A stretch of 63,539 nt of DNA from Haloferax sulfurifontis ATCC BAA-897 (GCF_000337835.1 NZ_AOLM01000006.1:1-63539), one strand, 5' to 3'; counted from the stretch's first letter, positions 24,296 to 33,629 are shown. A program made the numbers and translations. Notes: generated from the letters alone by a model not told the origin.

Positions 24296-25063
24296 ATGGC
24301 CCTCCAGCTCATCGACGCGATTACTGATGGAACCAGACGAGTTCTGACTCGAACCGGCGGCGTCCTATTGATACTCTTGCTCGCCCAGCAGATCCTGCTC
24401 GTCACGTCGATCAACACCTTGTTGGCCTCCGAAGCCCTGCCCGCGGCAGCCGACGTGATCGGACTGACCATACCTGTCTCTGGAACCGTTGCGGGTGCCA
24501 TACTGCTCGGGACGTTCCTCTTCAGTGGCGTCTACTTCGTGGTCCTCTCCCGCGCGTTCGCACGGCCGCTGTCGCGGCTCTCTTCGTTCCCGACAGAACT
24601 GTACACTCGACGGGTCGGTCGAGCCACGCTCTCGACGCTCGTCGGCGGTATCGTCGTGTTCATCGTCGTCATGATTGGATTCGCCTTTCTGTTCCTGCCA
24701 GGACTGTTCCTCGCGGCGTGCTTCCTGGTCTTCATCTTCGCGGTTGGCGTGGAAGATCGAGGCGTGATTAGCGCACTCAAGCGGAGTTGGAGCCTCTCGA
24801 AGGGAAATCGGCTCCGTCTAGTCGCAATCGTCCTCATCTCCGGGATCGTCGGCGCGTTCGTCGGTGCCGTTCCGGCACTCTTCCAGCTGGCAGGTGCCTC
24901 CGCACTCGGTGACGTCGTGTCCGTCGTTATCAACAGCGTTCTGTTCACGTTCGTCTACGGCATCACGGCGGCGGCGTACCTGCAGCTCGCTCGGGGAGAT
25001 GGTGGTTCCGGTGGTCCACGGTCGTCAGCGCCTACGAGCACCGGCCCTGATCCCGAGATATAG
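24296..25063 (+). CDS. DUF7847-type membrane protein, copy 1
   Basis: A 255-aa protein with about six membrane helices and a disordered, Gly/Ser/Pro-rich C-terminus. The family marker is 'VGVEDRGVISALKRSWSLSK' followed by GNRLRL, a cytoplasmic loop before the last two helices. Two paralogues lie at 26330-27181 and 31861-32616. Such proteins resemble the DUF975/DUF6159 group of membrane proteins of unknown function. The ATG at 24296 was chosen over a TTG 9 nt upstream. It has its own T-rich leader. Function unknown. Confidence 0.75.
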   Translation: MALQLIDAITDGTRRVLTRTGGVLLILLLAQQILLVTSINTLLASEALPAAADVIGLTIPVSGTVAGAILLGTFLFSGVYFVVLSRAFARPLSRLSSFPTELYTRRVGRATLSTLVGGIVVFIVVMIGFAFLFLPGLFLAACFLVFIFAVGVEDRGVISALKRSWSLSKGNRLRLVAIVLISGIVGAFVGAVPALFQLAGASALGDVVSVVINSVLFTFVYGITAAAYLQLARGDGGSGGPRSSAPTSTGPDPEI

Positions 25064-25203
25064 CTCGGTTTCGACGAAGGATTACTCCTGCATGTTGAGT
25101 AGCCCAGCCATCGTCGAGGATGGCTTTCTGGGTCTCGCTCATGCGGGCAGGCACTCCTATAGAGAAGGAGAGAGTCGACAGGACGGCCACGTCTAAGGGT
25201 CGA

Positions 25204-25626
25204 TTAGAGGATTGGACGGAGGCTAAATCGTCCGATAGTCCGATCGAGTCCGAGTCTGAGTACTGCCTCCGCGAGTATGATCATCAGAACGAATCCAAGG
25301 AGGATGGGCCAGACGGTGAGGTACGACGAGAGTGGATGGAGATGCGTACCGTAGAGCCACTGATATATCGTCTCCCCCAGCACCCAGAGCGTCGCGAGTG
25401 GTGCTGAGATGAGCGAGAGACGGCCGAACAGATAGAGAGGAACGGCTGCTGTGAGAAACATTCCGACCAGAGCGTACCCGAAGCCGACGACGACCATGAG
25501 GCTACTTCCAGAGGAGAAATACACGCCGGCCGAGAAAAGCCACGAGATGACGATGATCGCGTATAGGCCACCGCCGAGAGCAGCGGCGGTGCGTGCGTCA
25601 CGGAGACTGATGGAGGGAAGAAGCAT
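25204..25626 (-). CDS. Four-helix membrane protein, single-repeat relative of the 59-kb protein
   Basis: A 140-aa protein with four helices (about 15-35, 43-62, 66-88, 104-125). The pattern 'AVPLYLFGRLSLISAPLATL' followed by a final helix and basic end closely resembles the C-terminal half of the 281-aa protein at 59446-60291 ('AVPLYLLVRHRLFAPATLLT'). That protein has two such halves. No function known. Same orientation as the next membrane-protein gene at 25746. Confidence 0.65.
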   Translation of the reverse strand: MLLPSISLRDARTAAALGGGLYAIIVISWLFSAGVYFSSGSSLMVVVGFGYALVGMFLTAAVPLYLFGRLSLISAPLATLWVLGETIYQWLYGTHLHPLSSYLTVWPILLGFVLMIILAEAVLRLGLDRTIGRFSLRPIL

Positions 25627-25745
25627 ACAGACGATATCCGCTTCCGATGTTAGTCAATTGCTCGGTGCCTCTCCAGTTCTGCGTGATTCGTAGAACGACC
25701 TCATTGATAGTTTCCGTGAGGCCAGTAGAGACGAAGAGCCCCCAC

Positions 25746-26096
25746 TCATACCGAGGTCTCTTCAAATAGCCTGCGGTCGACTTCCCATCCAACCCCGAGA
25801 CTACCGATGACAGCGAGGGCACCGAACCATGGGAGGAGCGCGTGGTCCATGAGTGACAACAGAATCCCGGCTGCGAACAATCCCCACTGCAGCGACTTGC
25901 GCTGTTCACCACCCTTATAGTGAGAGACAACCGACGGGAGGAGCAATAGCCCGGCAAGTACCCCACCGACGAAACTCGTTCGAATGGAGACTGTGCCGAT
26001 TGTCAGTGTCGAGAAGCGGGTGACTATGATTGCTCCCCCGCTGACGAGTCCGAGAAACATCGTGAGACGGACGACCCATGAATTGAGTGAAGGCAT
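25746..26096 (-). CDS. Hypothetical membrane protein
   Basis: A 116-aa protein with four predicted helices; the pattern is 'RLTMFLGLVSGGAIIVTRF', 'SFVGGVLAGLLLLPSVVSHY', then two more. No family recognised. It lies between the single-repeat membrane protein and DUF7847-type copy 2, all on the minus strand but with separate gaps of 120-230 nt. Confidence 0.6.
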   Translation of the reverse strand: MPSLNSWVVRLTMFLGLVSGGAIIVTRFSTLTIGTVSIRTSFVGGVLAGLLLLPSVVSHYKGGEQRKSLQWGLFAAGILLSLMDHALLPWFGALAVIGSLGVGWEVDRRLFEETSV

Positions 26097-26329
26097 CGCG
26101 TCTCAGTAACACTCCGTGCGTGAATAAACACTGTGTCGAACCAAACTTCCCTTTAGAGGCAATCGAATCGCAATTCACTCCTGAACCCGCATGTGGGTTG
26201 AGGTGGGGGTATCCTCTCTGCACTCAGCGCCGTGAAATTTCTCAATCTGATAACTTACTATGTCGTCGCTCTCTACCCCATTAAACGAATTCGGGCCACT
26301 CTAATGTGGCCAGACTTGCTATTCGCTAA

Positions 26330-27181
26330 TCAGTCCCAAACCAATTTCTCATCCGCGGTGGAGATGCATTGTTTGTACGCACGCGCCATGATTGCTAGCA
26401 TTACCAGACTAACTACCGCGCTTTCGAGGATCGATATACTGTTTGCGAGAAACTGAGGAAGATGTTCGAAGAGCAAATACGAGAGCGGAATTTGGACAAG
26501 CATCGGGACTATTGTGAGAAGGAATAACTGGCCACGTACACCTTTAGTGAGTCGCCAGCTTCCTTTGATAGCACTAATCACGCCCTTGTCCCTGACGGCG
26601 ATCTCTTGCCCTGTGAATAACAGACTTACGCCGATCAGAGCGCCCGGAACGAGCAATACGAATACTATCCCCCCGAGAATAATCTTTCCCGGTAGTGAAT
26701 CAGCAAGCCCAGAGACGAATCCATCGGTAACGAGCGATAATCCACCAAAACTGATGACCAGAGAAAGGATCGTAACGATAAGAACAGAGAGTGCAACGGC
26801 CCACGACGCGAGAAAACTATGAACGCTTGCCCATCCTAATCTGTGGAAAATGTACTCTTCAGGTATTTTTTGAGTATTTTCGCTCACTAACGTTCGATTG
26901 GCGATCACCCGTATCGGAATTGTCAAGATACCACCGGTTAGTCCAGCGATGAGCGCTGCGGGTGCAGCGACGAGCGACTGCATTTCGGTACCCGGTGAGG
27001 AAGCGGCGGATGGTGCGGTAGGAACAGCGGGATTTAGCGGAAGGTATGTCGTTGTGACCAACCGGACGATTCCGGCTTGTAACACCGACCCGAGAATCAG
27101 AGCAAGGAGAAGAATCAGGCCATTTCTCGTTGCTACTCGTGACACCCCATCCGAGATACTGCGACGTAGGCTGAGAGTCAT
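26330..27181 (-). CDS. DUF7847-type membrane protein, copy 2
   Basis: A 283-aa paralogue of the proteins at 24296 and 31861. The marker loop reads 'IAVRDKGVISAIKGSWRLTK' and is followed by hydrophobic helices. Six membrane helices are predicted, with a longer extracellular loop rich in Pro/Ala/Ser after the first helix. I chose the ATG at 27181, which begins 'MTLSLRRSISDGVSRVATRN' like its paralogues; an ATG 21 nt upstream is possible. More AT-rich than copy 1, so the copies probably arrived or diverged separately. Function unknown. Confidence 0.75.
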   Translation of the reverse strand: MTLSLRRSISDGVSRVATRNGLILLLALILGSVLQAGIVRLVTTTYLPLNPAVPTAPSAASSPGTEMQSLVAAPAALIAGLTGGILTIPIRVIANRTLVSENTQKIPEEYIFHRLGWASVHSFLASWAVALSVLIVTILSLVISFGGLSLVTDGFVSGLADSLPGKIILGGIVFVLLVPGALIGVSLLFTGQEIAVRDKGVISAIKGSWRLTKGVRGQLFLLTIVPMLVQIPLSYLLFEHLPQFLANSISILESAVVSLVMLAIMARAYKQCISTADEKLVWD

Positions 27182-27426
27182 ATTGAAACGCCGAGTTGTC
27201 ACCCTGATAGTTCAACCGATGTTACTTTGGATTGTTCAGTTGAGGGAAAGGTGAGTGTCGGCCCGTGACAAGGCCGACATTCGCCTGGAGGGATGGGTGC
27301 GCACAGCGGGGGGAACTGCTGTGGGCATCTATACTGTTCGGGGGGATAAGCATAGTCCAAGTGGATGAATTTCCAGCTCGGAAAATCAGAGGCCTCTTTT
27401 ACTGTATTGTATTTGTACCAATAGAT

Positions 27427-27774
27427 GTGAGTGAGGACTGTCCGACAGTCGAGGTACTCGCACTCCTCGACGACTCGTACGCTCGGGATATCCTCACTGC
27501 TACGAGTGAACGACCGATGTCCGCTAAAACCCTGAGCGAACAATGTGGTGCGTCGTTACCCACGATATATCGACGTGCCGAGCGACTTGTCGACTGTGGT
27601 CTCCTCGAGGAACGTACCGAGTTGGCCGAAGACGGACATCATTACAGTATCTACGAGGCTCGACTCCGTCGCCTCTCGGTGGAGTTGGAAGATGGTGAAC
27701 TGCACGTCAATCTCGAAGAAGAGCGCGAACCCGACGTCGCTGACCGGTTCACAGATATGTGGGAGGGAGTATAA
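27427..27774 (+). CDS. Winged-helix regulator of second HTH/DUF7521 pair
   Basis: A 115-aa paralogue of the regulator at 1918. Shared features: 'YARDILTATSERPMSAKTLS', 'LPTIYRRAERLVDCGLLEER' and the wing 'EDGHHYSIYEARLRRLSVEL'. I chose a GTG at 27427: a TATA-like TACTGTATTGTATT lies about 25 nt upstream, giving a leaderless transcript. The longer frame back to 27265 encodes sequence without homologous pattern. The stop overlaps the partner's start (TAATG). It heads a run that continues with an SppA-like protease, which it may control. Confidence 0.8.
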   Translation: MSEDCPTVEVLALLDDSYARDILTATSERPMSAKTLSEQCGASLPTIYRRAERLVDCGLLEERTELAEDGHHYSIYEARLRRLSVELEDGELHVNLEEEREPDVADRFTDMWEGV

Positions 27775-28112
27775 TGAACAAACTACTCTTACAGATGGCC
27801 GTTGAACAAGCAGCGATCGACTACCTCGTCCTGCTCGCATTGACGCTCTTGGCCATCACGATGAGTGTGTTCATCGTCTTTCAGGCGTACCGTGGATCTC
27901 GACGAAACGATAGTCGACGCATGTTTTTCCTCGCACTCGGGCTTGCCTTTCTGACGGTCGTTCCCTTCTCGCTCTCACTCGTGTTGACTGCTGTCGGTCA
28001 ATCTTTCCAAACTGGCCCACGAATGTACTCATTCTACCTTCCGGTTTCGACTCGTATCGTCGAACTTTGCGGACTCGCTAGCCTGCTCTATTCCCTGTAT
28101 ATCGAGGCCTGA
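27774..28112 (+). CDS. Small membrane protein, DUF7521-type, second copy
   Basis: A 112-aa protein with three membrane helices (about 16-38, 48-72, 90-110), shared with the 124-aa protein at 2333. The ATG shares its A with the TAA of the regulator gene, so translation is coupled. A basic patch between helices 1 and 2 ('YRGSRRNDSRR') faces the cytoplasm if the N-terminus is outside, and could contact the regulator. No function known. The SppA-like gene begins 110 nt downstream. Confidence 0.7.
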   Translation: MNKLLLQMAVEQAAIDYLVLLALTLLAITMSVFIVFQAYRGSRRNDSRRMFFLALGLAFLTVVPFSLSLVLTAVGQSFQTGPRMYSFYLPVSTRIVELCGLASLLYSLYIEA

Positions 28113-28222
28113 TTGCACCATTGAAGACTACTGATTGAAATACGGTCTGACATTATGCCGATTTTCTCGCTCAGTAAAACTGCTCAGGGGATTATCTCCT
28201 TTTCTCGTGATTCGTCTAATGT

Positions 28223-29158
28223 ATGGTCCCCATACGAAAACAGACTCGAACTGCAATCTATGTGGTTGCGGTCGTAGCGGCTCTCATCACTGGCGGGGTC
28301 TTAGCCCCTGTCGCGTGGGAGTATACGTCCGCTCCTGATGGAACAGTCGCTGTTGTCACCCTTGACGGTGCGATAACTCCCGCTTCGGCAGAAAGGGTCA
28401 TTCAAGACTTACATCAAGTACGTAATAACGATAATGTTGATGCCGTCGTCCTCCGGGTCAATTCGCCTGGGGGAACGGTGGCCGCGAGTGAGTCGCTCTA
28501 TCTAGCCGTCAAAGAGACGGCAGACGAGAAACCGGTCGTTGCGAATGTCGCCGGCCAGGCAGCCTCGGGTGGATACATGGCAATTCTAGGTAGCGACTAC
28601 GTCTATGCCACACCGAGTTCCCAGCTTGGGAGCGTTGGTGTCTATGGTTCAGTCCCTCCGATCCAACTCAGTAATATCGAGGGAATCGTTACGACGGCTC
28701 CGACCAAGGGAACAGGAGGGACGGCTGAAGAGGTACGACACAGTGTCGAACGAATGAAACAGACGTTCGTCGGCCTGGTACTAGAAGAACGTGGAGACGC
28801 ACTTACTGTGAACAGAGAGACAGTCAGCCGTGCGAAGGTATACAACGGAATTATTGCTGTCGAAAATGGGTTTGCAGATGGGATTGGCGGTCGACAGGCT
28901 GCTATCGACGAGGCTGCCGAGCGAGCAAATATTGAGGACTATCGCGTCGTAACACTGGAAAACAACGGTAAAACATCGAATACTAACACCTCTCTGTCGT
29001 TCGAGAACATCGATACGCCGCAGTATCTCGCCCTTCATGGCGTGCCTGATGAGAAGGCAGTCACCCCCCTCGAAGTCGCTGATACGAACAGAACCACTCA
29101 GTCGATGACTGAAGATAAAACGGGTACTTCAGCCCAGTTTGTGGAGGCAAGTCAATGA
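28223..29158 (+). CDS. sppA: SppA-like S49 signal peptide peptidase
   Basis: A 311-aa serine protease. Residues 11-33 are an N-terminal membrane anchor. The S49 domain (about 40-235) shows 'DAVVLRVNSPGG', then 'GQAASGGYMA' with candidate nucleophile Ser115. A lysine in 'TAPTKGTGG' (Lys162) lies at the spacing seen in archaeal SppA, giving a Ser-Lys dyad. The C-terminal tail is Thr/Ser-rich and likely disordered. SppA degrades cleaved signal peptides and membrane-embedded peptides, with its active site outside the cell. Its stop overlaps the DUF4350 gene start by 4 nt, so the two act together. Confidence 0.88.
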   Translation: MVPIRKQTRTAIYVVAVVAALITGGVLAPVAWEYTSAPDGTVAVVTLDGAITPASAERVIQDLHQVRNNDNVDAVVLRVNSPGGTVAASESLYLAVKETADEKPVVANVAGQAASGGYMAILGSDYVYATPSSQLGSVGVYGSVPPIQLSNIEGIVTTAPTKGTGGTAEEVRHSVERMKQTFVGLVLEERGDALTVNRETVSRAKVYNGIIAVENGFADGIGGRQAAIDEAAERANIEDYRVVTLENNGKTSNTNTSLSFENIDTPQYLALHGVPDEKAVTPLEVADTNRTTQSMTEDKTGTSAQFVEASQ

Positions 29159-30192
29159 ACCCGCGAGATATCGCCGGTAGTCTATTCACATTTGCTTTAA
29201 TCACAGTGGTCATCGTCGGTGCGGCCGGCGCAGGACCACTCCTCTTCCAACACGAGCAATCGACACACGATACCGGATTGCCGGATTCGTTCTCACCCGG
29301 TAGTACCTCAGTCCAGACGTCAGCTGAGGACGGTGAGGTTGTTGTCAACTCTAGAAGTACGGGAAAGGTAGTCGTCATCGATCTGGCTCACGGTAATGAT
29401 CAGACAACTGAGCAAGTACGGACTCTCGAACGTGTCCTCATTGAAAACGGACATGAAGTCCAATTCCATGGAGACCCCAGTGGCTCGAGTTCGACTAACT
29501 CTATGACCCGAGGAAATGAAGATGCAGACCTAAACGCGTCTCTGCGTGGAGCAGATGCCTACGTGGTTATCAATCCCGAAGAACAGTTCGACGCAGACGA
29601 GGCAGCGGGCGTAAAGACGTTCGCGGAGGCTGGCGGACGAGTTCTCGTCCTCTCAGATCCCGAGTCTACGAACCTGGTTCAGGCACTTCTTTCATCTTTG
29701 GTTGGTGGAGGGGGCCAGGGTTCACCCAGTCCGCTCGCACCGATGGCGAGTCAATTCGGTGTCGGTGCTGGCTCGGGCTACTTATACAACATGGAGAAGA
29801 ACGACGGAAACTTCCAGACGATTTACGCGACTGGAGCCGAAGGATCGCTTGCTGAGGGAGTCGATCAGGTAAGTTTCCACCGGACTGCTCCCGTGGTCGC
29901 ATCCAGCGATGCATCGATCGCTCTCCAAACGAGTGCCGACACAGAGCTGTCGGACGGTGGCACAGCCAAGCGCTATGCTGTCGCTGCCCAGAGTGGAAAT
30001 GTTGCACTCGTCGGGGATACGTCTTTCTTGGAAGGAGCGAACCTTCGAGATGCGGATAACGAGGTATTCGTGGGTAATCTCGCCGAGTTCCTCGTCGGTG
30101 GTAGTGTCGAGGAAGACGCCCTCGAGCCGATGGCCGAAGGAGAATCATCTCCTGAGCAATCACAGGCGAATCGAACGACATCATCCGCCTAA
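29155..30192 (+). CDS. DUF4350 domain protein coupled to SppA
   Basis: A 345-aa protein with an N-terminal membrane helix (about 8-28) and a large extracellular domain. The DUF4350 region (about 70-310) has a GATase-like pattern: 'VVVIDLAHGNDQTTEQVRTL', 'DAYVVINPEEQF' and 'GGRVLVLSDPE', later 'VALVGDTSFLEG'. No catalytic Cys is evident, so it probably binds rather than cleaves. The C-terminus is acidic and Ser/Gln-rich. Translationally coupled (ATGA) to the SppA-like gene, which suggests a complex or a shared substrate at the outer face of the membrane. An intrinsic-type terminator follows. Confidence 0.8.
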   Translation: MNPRDIAGSLFTFALITVVIVGAAGAGPLLFQHEQSTHDTGLPDSFSPGSTSVQTSAEDGEVVVNSRSTGKVVVIDLAHGNDQTTEQVRTLERVLIENGHEVQFHGDPSGSSSTNSMTRGNEDADLNASLRGADAYVVINPEEQFDADEAAGVKTFAEAGGRVLVLSDPESTNLVQALLSSLVGGGGQGSPSPLAPMASQFGVGAGSGYLYNMEKNDGNFQTIYATGAEGSLAEGVDQVSFHRTAPVVASSDASIALQTSADTELSDGGTAKRYAVAAQSGNVALVGDTSFLEGANLRDADNEVFVGNLAEFLVGGSVEEDALEPMAEGESSPEQSQANRTTSSA

Positions 30193-30228
30193 GCAGGCCA
30201 TAGAGGGAAGTCACTGTCACACAATATG

Positions 30229-30256
30229 GGCTGTGCTACACAGCCAGTATTTTTTT
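30229..30256 (+). terminator. Hairpin plus T7 terminator
   Basis: GGCTGTG/CACAGCC with a 3-nt loop, then AGTA and seven T residues, 37 nt after the DUF4350 stop. Bacterial-style intrinsic layout, which archaea can also use through the T-tract. Confidence 0.65.
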
Positions 30257-30392
30257 GCACTGTTCAGATTAGTCGTCATCTTCTACCGCGCTGACTGTAC
30301 TAAATACAGGAAATATTGTGCCGAGCGATTTTCAGGTAGCCTACGACTATAATGCAAAGAGATATACCCCGCTTGTTAATACGAATCCGTGT

Positions 30393-30566
30393 ATGCCCTC
30401 CCCATTCGAAAGCCCGGCCCTCCGTTACGGTCTCAGCATCATCAACGCCGCAATCATCGCAGGCATCGCGTTTACTCTGCTCGAGGGTACGATACGGTGG
30501 GTTGCACTGGGCATCGCCGTGCTTGAGGTAGTGATCACACCGCAGATTCTGAAACAGGCAGTGTAG
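30393..30566 (+). CDS. 57-aa two-helix membrane protein
   Basis: ATG at 30393; N-terminal 'MPSPFESPALRYGLSI', then two membrane helices (about 14-30 and 35-50) and 'TPQILKQAV' at the end. I recall similarly patterned small proteins in other haloarchaeal genomes but know no function. The frame extends upstream to 30318 with less plausible sequence. It stands alone between the terminator and the CPBP gene. Confidence 0.6.
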   Translation: MPSPFESPALRYGLSIINAAIIAGIAFTLLEGTIRWVALGIAVLEVVITPQILKQAV

Positions 30567-30801
30567 AAAAATCCGGACTGGGCCGCTTTTCAACTGAATT
30601 TTTCGGCCTCTGTCTCTAAGTCGGTCCAAGCGGCTAAGCACGGACCACTCGGACAACTAATCTAATACCTCGGTCATACGGTGGATGGAGTCTATCGAGC
30701 AGCCAATTGCTATCATCGGTATTCGGTCGGCGGACAGGCCTGGTAAGGGTGCTGAGTGTCGCGATATGTCCGTCACGAGAATGAATCCAGACCGCTGTCT
30801 G

Positions 30802-31779
30802 TCACTTCTCTGCACCGTTGTCGTCGGGAGCACGCCGGTCAATGCCTGTTCGAAGAGTCCCGTCGTGAAGATATACCCACCCGACGGTGAACAAGAGCGC
30901 AACGCCGAAGCGGAGAATGGTGAGCGTGTTCGAGTTCCAGAACCCTCCAGCTGTCACGCCGATTCGGAGCAGTGCTGGGAAGGAAGTCCCCGCCGAGAGT
31001 TGTGAGCTGACCTGAAACAAAAAGCCATTCGAGAGGTTGTACGCGAGATGAATGCCGACGGGAAGTGCGATGTGACCCGTGAGGACATATGCAGTCGACC
31101 ACGCCAGACCGAATAGAGCCGCTGAGAAGATCAATTGCAGGCTTCGCCCTTCGGTTCCGCCACCGCCCGCAAAGATGACGTGACTGAATCCGAACACGAC
31201 AGAACTCGCTCCAATCGTACCGATCATTCCAAACTGACGTCTGTCGAGACGAGCACTCAGTCCCTCGGCGAGATTCTGGATCATGACGCTCCGAAAGAGC
31301 ACTTCCTCATAGAGGACGTTCGAGATCTGGCCAAAGATGATCGCGATGATTACGAGTCCCGTCGACCCGCCTGCGACGCTGGCAAACACCTCCGTAATAG
31401 TCCCGTATCCCAGGGCGACGCCGACAGCTATCGGAGCCCCCGACATGAGAATCCCACCGATTAGTCCGGCACCCAGGTCTGTCACCCATCGTCGACTACG
31501 AGCGATACCGTATGATGAGAGTGGACGCTGATCAACTCGCGTGGCGACAGCCAGAACGACGCCGAGTGCGAGCAGCATCATAACTCCGATCGCGAACTGA
31601 TCAATCCAGGCAGCGTACTGGATCTGTAACTGTGTTACGAGGAGACGTAATACAATTAGCGAGACGAAGAGTACGAGAACGGCGAGAGCGAACGGGACGA
31701 ATGCCCTCCATGTGGCGCGTACTCGATTATCATTGGAACCATACAGTAAACGGTGGGCGTGTACGGAAACAGGTTTCAT
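30802..31779 (-). CDS. CPBP family intramembrane glutamic protease
   Basis: A 325-aa protein with eight or more helices. The three CPBP motifs are present: EExxxR in 'LYEEVLFRS', FxxxH in 'FGFSHVIF' and HxxxN in 'GIHLAYN'. These form the active site of Rce1-like proteases (family M79/CPBP), which cleave prenylated or other membrane peptides. Haloarchaeal genomes have many CPBP genes, and some family members act in bacteriocin immunity or maturation. It starts at an ATG at 31779 with a charged N-terminus. It is followed upstream by DUF7847-type copy 3 in the same direction. Confidence 0.9.
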   Translation of the reverse strand: MKPVSVHAHRLLYGSNDNRVRATWRAFVPFALAVLVLFVSLIVLRLLVTQLQIQYAAWIDQFAIGVMMLLALGVVLAVATRVDQRPLSSYGIARSRRWVTDLGAGLIGGILMSGAPIAVGVALGYGTITEVFASVAGGSTGLVIIAIIFGQISNVLYEEVLFRSVMIQNLAEGLSARLDRRQFGMIGTIGASSVVFGFSHVIFAGGGGTEGRSLQLIFSAALFGLAWSTAYVLTGHIALPVGIHLAYNLSNGFLFQVSSQLSAGTSFPALLRIGVTAGGFWNSNTLTILRFGVALLFTVGWVYLHDGTLRTGIDRRAPDDNGAEK

Positions 31780-31860
31780 ATGTCTGTATTCTCGCGAGTG
31801 TTTAGTCTTGGAAGGAAACTCTCTGAGTCAGAAACTATGTCGTTTTTCCGTCTTCTCAGA

Positions 31861-32616
31861 TTATGCTTGCATCCCGTTCCTATCGAGCTGATTGAATGCT
31901 TCAATCCAGATTCCTAACATGAGAATCGAGAGAGGCATCACAACGAAATTCATCACATACGCCCCGATAGTTGACCCGACAACAGAGGTGATTGCTGGCC
32001 CGAGGAACATTGAACTCGGAATCATAACCACTAGAAATGCGATGAAAACGATGATCAGCAGCCCGAATAGTTTGAGCCAGTTACCACGAGTCATCGCCCA
32101 GCTCTCTCGGAACGCATCGATGAAGCCACGATCTTCGATCGCGATTAGGAACGGTACGAATAAAAACGCCACGTAGGCGATAATACCGGGGATAAAGAGC
32201 AAGATCGAGCCAACGGAGATGACGATGGTGAGGACTATCCCCCCAAGCAACGAATTGGCAAGTACGTATCCGATATTTCTCGTGAGGTAGTTCGAATTAA
32301 GTCGGTTGGTATTGGCGTTTATCGTTCTGATAGCAAATACTCCGTACCAGGTCAATGCAAGAAAACAGATTACTGCACCGATTCCGAGCACCGAAAGCGG
32401 TGCGGTCGTTCCGAAGAACCCACCGGAAGTAGTCACCTCCATCCCTGTTGCTTCGTTGACTATCCCCGAGTCTTGGAGATATTTGAGAAAAATGCTATTG
32501 ATGATTAACTGCCAGGCTAGCCCAAGTACCGTATATCCTGCGAGCAATGCAACTCCGGTTCGATTCGTCACCCGTTCAATCCCTCCAGTGATGGAGGAGG
32601 CAATCTTCAGTGCCAT
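31861..32616 (-). CDS. DUF7847-type membrane protein, copy 3
   Basis: A 251-aa six-helix protein, third paralogue in the window. The marker loop reads 'IAIEDRGFIDAFRESWAMTR' followed by GNWLKLFG. N-terminal 'MALKIASSITGGIERVTNRT' aligns with the N-termini of copies 1 and 2. It lies 81 nt before the CPBP gene on the minus strand and is divergent from the first ABC cassette. Function unknown; the family may organise or sense membrane state. Confidence 0.75.
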   Translation of the reverse strand: MALKIASSITGGIERVTNRTGVALLAGYTVLGLAWQLIINSIFLKYLQDSGIVNEATGMEVTTSGGFFGTTAPLSVLGIGAVICFLALTWYGVFAIRTINANTNRLNSNYLTRNIGYVLANSLLGGIVLTIVISVGSILLFIPGIIAYVAFLFVPFLIAIEDRGFIDAFRESWAMTRGNWLKLFGLLIIVFIAFLVVMIPSSMFLGPAITSVVGSTIGAYVMNFVVMPLSILMLGIWIEAFNQLDRNGMQA

Positions 32617-32714
32617 ACCGGAGGGTTGTCGGTTGTATATGTAGTGCTGGCTCTAATTTTCTGAGTCAGAACATTGGCGTTTCACATTATTATGCCAGTC
32701 TGAGGTTTTTCAAT

Positions 32715-33629
32715 ATGGCTGCGATAGATGCCACTGACGTATCCAAACGATATCGAACGGAAGTCGCACTCGATCAACTCGATCTGACCGTTGAAGAGGG
32801 TGAAACATTCGGGTTTCTCGGTCCGAACGGAGCCGGTAAATCGACCTTCATTAATGTGCTCCTCGATTTTGTAAAACCCACCGAAGGGTCAGTCGGAATT
32901 TTCGGATACGACTGTCAGAAAGATGGTGTCGCGGCACGAAACCGAATCGGTGTATTGCCCGAAGGTTACTCAGTCTTTGACCGGCTCACAGGTCGTCAGC
33001 ACATCGAATATGCAATTCGATCAAAAAATGCTGACGACGCACCTCTCGATATTTTAGATCGCGTGGGAATTCGGGAAGATGCTCACAGGAAGGCAAGTGA
33101 GTACTCGAAAGGTATGGCACAGCGCCTCGTGTTAGGGATGGCGCTCGTCGGAGAGCCTGACCTATTGCTTCTCGACGAACCCAGTACCGGCTTGGACCCA
33201 AACGGAGCAGCGGAGATGCGACAGATTCTCCGCGAAGAAAACGAACGGGGTGCGACGATCTTCTTCTCGAGTCACATCTTGGAGCAGGTCGAAGCCGTCT
33301 GTGACCGTGTCGGAATCCTCCAGAATGGTAAACTCGTCGCAGTCGACACAATCGAAGGCCTTCGTGACGCTCTCGGCGGTGGAACGAAGCTGGCGATCAC
33401 TGTCGATCAACTTCGAGAAGGGACGATATCAGAGATCAAAACCATCGATGGCGTTGAAACTGCAGTTGCACACGACGATACGTCACTCGAAGTCACCTGT
33501 TCGAACGAGGCAAAGATGGATATCATCGTCGGGTTGCGTGACGCTGGTATCGATGTCGTGAATTTCCGGACTGAGGAAGCATCGCTTGAGGATATGTTCA
33601 TCAAATATACCGATGTTGGACAGCGATGA
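32715..33629 (+). CDS. ABC transporter ATP-binding protein (cassette 1)
   Basis: A 304-aa NatA/CcmA-type ATPase. Walker A 'GPNGAGKST', signature 'YSKGMAQR', Walker B 'LLLLDEPSTGLDPNG' and the switch His in 'FFSSHILEQV' are intact. The C-terminal 80 residues form the small domain usual for ABC-2 exporters. The ATG at 32715 begins 'MAAIDATDVSKRY'; the longer frame upstream is not supported. Its stop overlaps the first permease start (ATGA), and a second permease follows the same way. Cytoplasmic, energising export of an unknown substrate. Confidence 0.93.
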   Translation: MAAIDATDVSKRYRTEVALDQLDLTVEEGETFGFLGPNGAGKSTFINVLLDFVKPTEGSVGIFGYDCQKDGVAARNRIGVLPEGYSVFDRLTGRQHIEYAIRSKNADDAPLDILDRVGIREDAHRKASEYSKGMAQRLVLGMALVGEPDLLLLDEPSTGLDPNGAAEMRQILREENERGATIFFSSHILEQVEAVCDRVGILQNGKLVAVDTIEGLRDALGGGTKLAITVDQLREGTISEIKTIDGVETAVAHDDTSLEVTCSNEAKMDIIVGLRDAGIDVVNFRTEEASLEDMFIKYTDVGQR

